Source of the DNA: Virgibacillus sp. MSJ-26
GTDB lineage: Bacteria > Bacillota > Bacilli > Bacillales > Amphibacillaceae
Assembly: GCF_018918075.1 (NCBI RefSeq)
Contig: NZ_JAHLPW010000004.1
Location: 186,001 to 250,000, forward strand
Length of the DNA stretch: 64,000 nucleotides
Reading direction: 5' to 3'
Part shown: positions 59,471 through 64,000 of the stretch, one piece after another
How positions within the stretch are numbered: the stretch's first letter is position 1
Layout: each line of letters opens with the position of its first letter
Program-made: the position numbers and the translations under genes
The notes under the pieces: model-generated
The model's database searches: none
The model's input: the letters and a program-made list of their open reading frames with translations, nothing else
What the model was told of the DNA's origin: nothing

Positions 59471-60880
59471 TTGTTGATACATGTTGTTAAAAATGGGGAA
59501 AATTTATGGCAAATTGCAAATCGATATAACCTCAATCTTCAATCAGTTGTGCAATTAAACGAGCTGGAGAACCCAAATCAATTAATACCTGGTCAATCCC
59601 TTGTCATTCCTGTTCATGGTACCTCTCATATCATTCAAAGTGGGGAAACATTATGGGCGATTGCTCAGCAGTACGGCGTAAGTGTGGATGCAATCATTCA
59701 AGCAAACCATCTGTCCAATCCTAATCAACTCGAAATCGGGGATATCCTCTTCATCCCTCCCATCGTTCATACAATTCAACCCGGTGAAACGATAGCACAA
59801 ATTGCCAATCAGTATGGAGTCACGGTGCAGGCTATTTTAAATGAAAATGGAATACAAAATGCCGATCTTATTTATCCAGGAACACAGATAATCATCCCAA
59901 GAAGAAAGCCAATCATTGAAACTAATGCCTATACTTATCAACCGCCTGGAGAAGCTGTGACATCAATTAATGAAATTGGCAATCTGCTTACGTATTTAAG
60001 TCCATTCGCCTACCAGATTACTGAAGACGGAAGCTTGACACCTTTACAGGACGACGCCATGATTCAAGCTGCAAAATCTCAAGGAGCCGTCCCAATGATG
60101 TCCATTACCAACTTTTCTTCTACAGCGACGGGCTCAAATTTAGCCCATACCATTTTAGCTAGTTCTGATTTAAGAGAGAAAGTCATTGATAACATCATCT
60201 CAGTTATGGATGAAAAGGGCTATCAAGGATTAAACGTTGATTTTGAAAACGTCTTACCCGCAGACCGGGAACTCTATAATCAGTTTCTTCAACTCGCTGT
60301 TGATGAACTTCATCCTAAAGGATATTTTGTCTCTACCGCTGTAGCACCAAAAGTCAGTGGTACACAAACAGGCACATTATATGAAGCCCATGATTACGAA
60401 GCACACGGCAGGATTGCTGATTTTGTCATTCTGATGACATATGAATGGGGGTACCGCTTTGGCCCACCACAATCCATTTCCCCAATTAATGAAATGAGAC
60501 GTGTGGTAGAATATGCCTTATCCGTCATGCCTGCCGACAAGGTTGTTTTAGGATTTCAAATTTACGCAAGGGATTGGCTGATTCCACATGTTGAAGGACA
60601 GGAGGCTGAAACATTCAGTGCCCAAGAGGCCGTTCGACGTGCTGTAAAATTTGGTGCTACAATCCAGTATGATTCAGAGTCTCAATCACCGTTTTTCCGT
60701 TATACTGACGAACAAGGGCGTAGACATGAAGTTTGGTTTGAAGATGCACGAAGCGCTCAAGCTAAATTTGACTTGATAAAAAATTATAACTTACGTGGGG
60801 TTAGTTACTGGGCACTGGGATATCCATTTCCACAAAATTGGGCACTGTTGAATGACAACTTTACGATTAAAAAATTGTGA
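59471..60880 (+). CDS. LysM-GH18 spore peptidoglycan hydrolase (YaaH/SleL-like)
   Basis: A 469-residue hydrolase. Three LysM repeats (about residues 1-47, 51-97, 98-145, for example HIIQSGETLWAIAQQYGVSV) precede a GH18 domain whose catalytic motif is GLNVDFENV near residue 255 and whose later region has VILMTYEWGYRFGPPQSISP. It has no signal peptide, like YaaH and SleL, which are deposited in the spore coat and act on cortex fragments during germination. The TTG start has GGTGGTG seven bases before it. This supports a spore-forming host. Confidence 0.93.
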   Translation: MLIHVVKNGENLWQIANRYNLNLQSVVQLNELENPNQLIPGQSLVIPVHGTSHIIQSGETLWAIAQQYGVSVDAIIQANHLSNPNQLEIGDILFIPPIVHTIQPGETIAQIANQYGVTVQAILNENGIQNADLIYPGTQIIIPRRKPIIETNAYTYQPPGEAVTSINEIGNLLTYLSPFAYQITEDGSLTPLQDDAMIQAAKSQGAVPMMSITNFSSTATGSNLAHTILASSDLREKVIDNIISVMDEKGYQGLNVDFENVLPADRELYNQFLQLAVDELHPKGYFVSTAVAPKVSGTQTGTLYEAHDYEAHGRIADFVILMTYEWGYRFGPPQSISPINEMRRVVEYALSVMPADKVVLGFQIYARDWLIPHVEGQEAETFSAQEAVRRAVKFGATIQYDSESQSPFFRYTDEQGRRHEVWFEDARSAQAKFDLIKNYNLRGVSYWALGYPFPQNWALLNDNFTIKKL

Positions 60881-60935
60881 GCTTATTCCGCGACATCGGG
60901 GTTTTTATCTGATGCCGGATATCTCAAATGTAGGT

Positions 60936-60983
60936 AAAAGCCGTTATTACTAATATTATCCTCTAATTATAACGGCTTTTTTG
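60936..60983 (+). terminator. terminator of the spore hydrolase gene
   Basis: AAAAGCCGTTAT (60936-60947) pairs with ATAACGGCTTTT (60969-60980), followed by T residues. Confidence 0.85.
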
Positions 60984-61157
60984 TTATGTAAGGCTTACAT
61001 TTGAAAGATTAAAATAATCGGTGTCAAATTCTAACCTTTCTTTTGCTCAGTATAAACTGAATGTTAATAATGGACTAGAAGTCAATACTGAAAAACCTAT
61101 TTAGATGTTATAATAAAGGTATAGATTTTTAATTTTAATACTCCTAGGAGGTGACTC

Positions 61158-61496
61158 ATGTCGCATCATTACAAGCGATATTCCCTGAATCAATTACAAG
61201 AGGAAGAAAACGACTTGAAAGAAAGGTTAGCCGAAGCTGAAAATTTGGATCAAAGAAATTACATCGCTGTCTATAAACGTAAAATAGAAATTGTCCAATC
61301 TTATATGTTGGATCAAGATCAATTTCATGCAGGGGATATTCGTGAATATAAGGAGAATCCAAACTACTTATTTGAAATTGATGAAATGAGCGGAGTGATT
61401 GCGTGGGGATATAGGATTGATAAACAGACCCATGAAAGAATTGATAAAGGAAAACCAGTGGCCAAACTTTTAATCTTATTAGGTGAAAAAATTTAA
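61158..61496 (+). CDS. yfhH: DUF1811 family protein YfhH
   Basis: A 112-residue protein. The N-terminal half is a coiled coil (EEENDLKERLAEAENLDQRN followed by VYKRKIEIVQSYML), and the C-terminal half FEIDEMSGVIAWGYRIDKQT is the DUF1811 signature of YfhH, a small Bacillus protein with a known SH3-like fold but no certain role. GGAGGTG precedes the ATG. Monocistronic, with a TATAAT element near 61112. Confidence 0.9.
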   Translation: MSHHYKRYSLNQLQEEENDLKERLAEAENLDQRNYIAVYKRKIEIVQSYMLDQDQFHAGDIREYKENPNYLFEIDEMSGVIAWGYRIDKQTHERIDKGKPVAKLLILLGEKI

Positions 61497-61574
61497 GTTT
61501 AAAATTAAATTCTTTCCCCCATGTGACTTGCCTCTATCAGAAAGTCCAATTATTCCTCAAATAAATTGCTAGGC

Positions 61575-61600
61575 GTTTAAGCTCTAAGATTTAGGTGTAT
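61575..61600 (+). promoter_or_regulatory. SigB-like promoter of the first universal stress protein gene
   Basis: GTTTAA at 61575-61580, 13 bases, GGTGTAT at 61594-61600. This is close to the SigB consensus GTTTAA-N12-14-GGGTAT. Confidence 0.45.
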
Positions 61601-61655
61601 ATAGTAAGTAGATTTTACAGTTTCACTCAAATACTTGGTAAGGAGTGAGTTTCAC

Positions 61656-62165
61656 ATGAAACGTTATAAAAATATACTGCTAGCTTTTGATGGATCTTCA
61701 GATAGTTTGAAAGCGCTGGAAACGGCTGAAACCCTTGCTTTAGATCATGATGCCACGTTGACTGTTGTACATGTCCAAGAAAAGAATGAAAATAATGCTG
61801 TTTACTATGATAATTCAGTAGATAACGCCTTTGATATTTCCAAAACAGGTCTTTATGTAGGGACAGAAAATATTCCACCACGTTTCGAATCCTCTCCATC
61901 CCATAATCAGACCGTTTTAGACGAAAATAGGCCCGATAAAGTATTGTCTGACGCACGTGAAAATTTTGAAAGTGACATTCCTATTGGTTACCAAACTTTA
62001 ATAGGACACGCGGCACATGCCATTATCGACTATGCCAAACAGGATGATACAGATTTAATTGTAATCGGAAATCGTGGCATTAATGGCATTAAAAAACTTG
62101 TCATGGGCAGCGTCAGCCAGAAAGTGACCAATGATGCTGAATGTGCAGTGCTCGTAGTTAAATAA
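61656..62165 (+). CDS. universal stress protein (UspA family)
   Basis: A 169-residue Usp. It begins KRYKNILLAFDGSSDSLKAL and ends with the ATP-binding loop IGNRGINGIKKLVMGSVSQK (G-2X-G-9X-GS pattern), so nucleotide binding is likely. The central 40 residues (QEKNENNAVYYDNSVDNAFD and onward) are an unusually long polar insert. The start is ATG 61656 with GGAGTG before; seven upstream codons in frame lack a site. It is a paralogue of the next Usp. A SigB-like promoter precedes it. Confidence 0.93.
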   Translation: MKRYKNILLAFDGSSDSLKALETAETLALDHDATLTVVHVQEKNENNAVYYDNSVDNAFDISKTGLYVGTENIPPRFESSPSHNQTVLDENRPDKVLSDARENFESDIPIGYQTLIGHAAHAIIDYAKQDDTDLIVIGNRGINGIKKLVMGSVSQKVTNDAECAVLVVK

Positions 62166-62186
62166 TTTAATACTTTTCATAACTAT

Positions 62187-62242
62187 GCCCACCTAATCTT
62201 TTCCCGTCCATAAAACAGAGAAAAGTGATAGGTGGGCTTTTT
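62187..62242 (+). terminator. terminator between the two Usp genes
   Basis: GCCCACCTA (62187-62195) pairs with TAGGTGGGC (62229-62237), then TTTTT. So the two Usp genes are separate units. Confidence 0.85.
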
Positions 62243-62268
62243 AACAGTATATCATAGGCTTAATGTGA

Positions 62269-62294
62269 GTTTAATATAATGTATTTAGGAGAAT
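62269..62294 (+). promoter_or_regulatory. SigB-like promoter of the second universal stress protein gene
   Basis: GTTTAA at 62269-62274, 13 bases, GGAGAAT at 62288-62294, the same spacing as the first Usp gene's promoter. Confidence 0.4.
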
Positions 62295-62360
62295 AGATGA
62301 GGATAACAGTTATCAACTTGTCTATTTACTTAATTAATTTATAAGGAGCATTGATATGAT

Positions 62361-62843
62361 ATGAGTTCAGATTATTTTAAAAACATTTTAGTCGCTTTTG
62401 ATGGTTCCTCAGATAGCGTTCAAGCATTAACTTTAGCAGAAAATATTGCTAAGGATAAGAATGCCTCTTTAACAGTTGCTTATGTTTATGATCAATCCAG
62501 AGACAAAGACGAGGAGTCTTATTCAACCCATACTTATGTTGGACCCGGACCTGTACCCACACGACCTATGCCCACACCAAGAAATTCTAATAATCCTGGT
62601 AAGAAAAAAGCAGAACGGGTATTATCAAGTGCCAGAAGTACTATTACAAGCAATATTGATGTGACCTATGAAACATTACTCGGAAAACCGGCATATGAAC
62701 TTAAAGTGTATGCAAGAGACAATAACATAGATTTAATTGTTATTGGAAGCCGTGGTTTAAGCCGTATTAAAAGGTTCGTCATGGGAAGTGTAAGCAAAAG
62801 GGTAACTGAGCAAGCAGAATGTCCAGTACTTGTCGCTAAATGA
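62361..62843 (+). CDS. universal stress protein (UspA family)
   Basis: A 160-residue Usp with the same plan: FKNILVAFDGSSDSVQALTL at the start and IGSRGLSRIKRFVMGSVSKR at the end (ATP-binding pattern). The central insert is Pro-rich (THTYVGPGPVPTRPMPTPRN), unlike the other copy. Gene duplication is likely. AAGGAG lies rather far (12 bases) from the ATG. The product is cytoplasmic and would serve general stress survival. Confidence 0.93.
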   Translation: MSSDYFKNILVAFDGSSDSVQALTLAENIAKDKNASLTVAYVYDQSRDKDEESYSTHTYVGPGPVPTRPMPTPRNSNNPGKKKAERVLSSARSTITSNIDVTYETLLGKPAYELKVYARDNNIDLIVIGSRGLSRIKRFVMGSVSKRVTEQAECPVLVAK

Positions 62844-62889
62844 TTATTATATTCATTTAACCCCATTAAACCTGTAAATTTTAAACTTG

Positions 62890-62926
62890 AAAGACTGAAT
62901 GATGATTGCATCGTTCAGTCTTTTTC
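62890..62926 (+). terminator. terminator after the second Usp gene
   Basis: AAAGACTGAA (62890-62899) pairs with TTCAGTCTTT (62914-62923), extended by GATGATTG/CATCG pairing, followed by T residues. Confidence 0.85.
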
Positions 62927-63087
62927 TTTGAACTATAGATTACCGCTCAAATCTCGAGTTATTAGTAAGCCACTTCAAAATATAAGTTAGCTTAATCCTG
63001 TTATACAGTGAACAACTTTGGGGAAACTTTCTAATAATCGCAAATTAACTTGTACAGCAAAAGAAATTTTCCAAAGGGTGATATATC

Positions 63088-63420
63088 ATGTCGATAACCA
63101 CACTTATTATATTCATTGCCATGTTCGTTTACTTTTTTAAAGACAAGAAAGATAGAATCACGGTCTATGAAACGAATGAGCAAAGGGTAGGGGAGTCACA
63201 TAATGTGTTTGCAATGTTAAAAAATAATGCCCTAAAGCCAAAATTTTCGGTTCCCATTGACTGGAAGGCAACGTTGGGGTTCGGCAGGATTAAGAACAAC
63301 ATTGAGATATCCGTCCATAAAAACTACGCAGAAAAAGCACGTCAACTCGTGATGTTTTATCGGGCTGATCAAAGAAAGGCAAAAAGGAATATTGTGAATA
63401 ATAAGTTAAATAATGATTAG
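63088..63420 (+). CDS. small membrane-anchored protein of unknown function
   Basis: A 110-residue protein with an N-terminal membrane helix (TTLIIFIAMFVYFF, residues about 4-17), a basic linker KDKKD and a cytoplasmic or cell-wall-side polar domain ending RQLVMFYRADQRKAKRNIVN. No family recognised. AAAGGGTGA precedes the ATG. Probably monocistronic, with a terminator downstream. Confidence 0.7.
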   Translation: MSITTLIIFIAMFVYFFKDKKDRITVYETNEQRVGESHNVFAMLKNNALKPKFSVPIDWKATLGFGRIKNNIEISVHKNYAEKARQLVMFYRADQRKAKRNIVNNKLNND

Positions 63421-63484
63421 TTATTCTTTTAAAAAAGTAAAGCACTCTTACACTACAAATCACACTTTAAACTGAGTACTTTAA

Positions 63485-63532
63485 AAGCCAAAAAAGCCGA
63501 GAGTTTACTTCTCTCAGCTCGCTTGGCTTTTT
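63485..63532. terminator. bidirectional terminator between convergent genes
   Basis: AAAGCC arms at both ends (AAAGCC/GGCTTT) enclose an inner GAGAG/CTCTC stem. T-runs flank both sides, so it would end both the plus-strand small gene and the minus-strand rhodanese transcript. Confidence 0.75.
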
Positions 63533-63574
63533 ATGACTTATCTATAATCTTGAAATAACCTTTTCGGTGTTTTG

Positions 63575-63880
63575 TTAATCTTCGAGTTGGCTTTTCCAAT
63601 CATTCATTCCGCCAACCATATTTACTGCTTTAAAACCATTCGCTTCTAGTAATCCGCACGCCGCCTTACTCCGACCGCCTGATTGGCATACTAGAACATG
63701 CTCTTCATTTTTGTCTAATTCATTCAAGTGTGAGGCTAAGTCTCCTAAAGCTATATGCTTAGCACCTGAAATTTTTCCGTTCATTACTTCAAAACTTTCC
63801 CGAACGTCTATAATTGAAAATTTTTCTCCATTTTGAATTCGTTGTGTAATTTCTTCTGTTGTTGTTTGTTTAGTCATCAA
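63575..63880 (-). CDS. rhodanese-like domain protein
   Basis: A 101-residue single rhodanese domain. The active-site loop is LVCQSGGRSKAACG with Cys near residue 64, IDVRESFEVMNGKISGAKHI is the first motif, and VNMVGGMNDWKSQL closes the fold. It likely handles persulfide sulfur. It lies 12 bases after another rhodanese gene, so the two form an operon. Confidence 0.93.
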   Translation of the reverse strand: MMTKQTTTEEITQRIQNGEKFSIIDVRESFEVMNGKISGAKHIALGDLASHLNELDKNEEHVLVCQSGGRSKAACGLLEANGFKAVNMVGGMNDWKSQLED

Positions 63881-63892
63881 TTAAAATCCTTT

Positions 63893-64000
63893 CTAATACC
63901 AAGCATTCATGCCGCCTTTTACGTTGTAAATTTGGTTGAACCCTTGTTTCTTTAATATTTTTGCTGCTCTTGCGCTACGCATGCCACTTTGGCAGATAAC
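63893..64000 (-). CDS. rhodanese-like protein, 5' part outside the window
   Basis: Only the last 35 residues are visible. They begin VICQSGMRSARAAKILKKQG, containing the active-site loop CQSGMRS, and end VKGGMNAWY before a TAG. It lies just upstream of the other rhodanese gene on the minus strand. The pair suggests a sulfur-transfer or sulfide-detoxification operon that extends beyond the window. Confidence 0.9.
   Translation of the reverse strand, partial: VICQSGMRSARAAKILKKQGFNQIYNVKGGMNAWY

Overview
The window looks like a chromosomal segment of a low-GC, spore-forming, probably moderately halophilic member of the Bacillaceae (Virgibacillus/Oceanobacillus/Gracilibacillus-like). This is an inference. 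It rests on AT-rich DNA, strong GGAGG-type ribosome binding sites, a LysM-GH18 spore-cortex-type hydrolase, YfhH, TasA/CalY and LiaF-like proteins, Hol_Tox-type type I toxins, and dispersed intergenic repeats of the kind seen in that family. No rRNA, tRNA or CRISPR array was seen. Both ends are cut inside genes: an alpha/beta hydrolase on the left and a rhodanese on the right.

Layout. 0-9 kb: small-molecule enzymes (two alpha/beta hydrolases, a methyltransferase, an AAC(6')-like acetyltransferase, a deoxyribosyltransferase-like protein), a dispersed repeat, a TasA/CalY-like secreted protein and a 1158-residue secreted subtilase. 9-15 kb: a Nudix hydrolase, an amidohydrolase, an HrtBA-like ABC exporter with a plausible heme-responsive operator, then a debris field (permuted ECF sigma remnant, peptidoglycan-binding remnant, truncated secreted peptide) ending in a type I toxin-antitoxin locus. 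15-21 kb: methyltransferase-cupin pair, MFS transporter coupled to a C45 acyltransferase, RDD and DUF proteins, oligopeptidase B. 21-25.5 kb: a redox group made of ApbE flavin transferase, an FMN reductase-PAS protein ending in two DAGSGAT flavinylation motifs, a second FMN reductase and an FNT channel. 26-31 kb: three GNAT genes, YbaK-type deacylase, MBL hydrolase, a DUF6429 pseudogene. 31-35.5 kb: a lone PhoP-like regulator divergent from pstSCAB, which is preceded by a textbook Pho box. 35.5-39 kb: a MarR/MhqR-like quinone or catechol detoxification cluster (DoxX, FMN reductase, LLM monooxygenase, ring-cleaving dioxygenase) with matching palindromic operators. 39-45.5 kb: an accessory stretch with two intact and two decayed type I toxin loci, a sugar/antibiotic phosphotransferase, a macrolide-type glycosyltransferase and an XRE-AbrB regulator. 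45.5-55 kb: an OmpA-domain lipoprotein, effector-binding and TPR proteins, LiaF-like protein, a lipoprotein, a 20-bp tandem array and a MerR-like regulator with a GPP34-like partner. 55-64 kb: folE plus a short-chain reductase, SfsA, the spore hydrolase, YfhH, two universal stress proteins and two rhodaneses.

The items most worth following up are: the ApbE/FMN-reductase-PAS group with a duplicated covalent-FMN site; five Hol_Tox-type loci, of which two have lost the toxin but kept the antisense RNA gene; a 63-bp palindrome present four times, twice supplying a gene's stop codon; and a strict 20-bp tandem array whose units alternate between complementary arms and run into a coding sequence.
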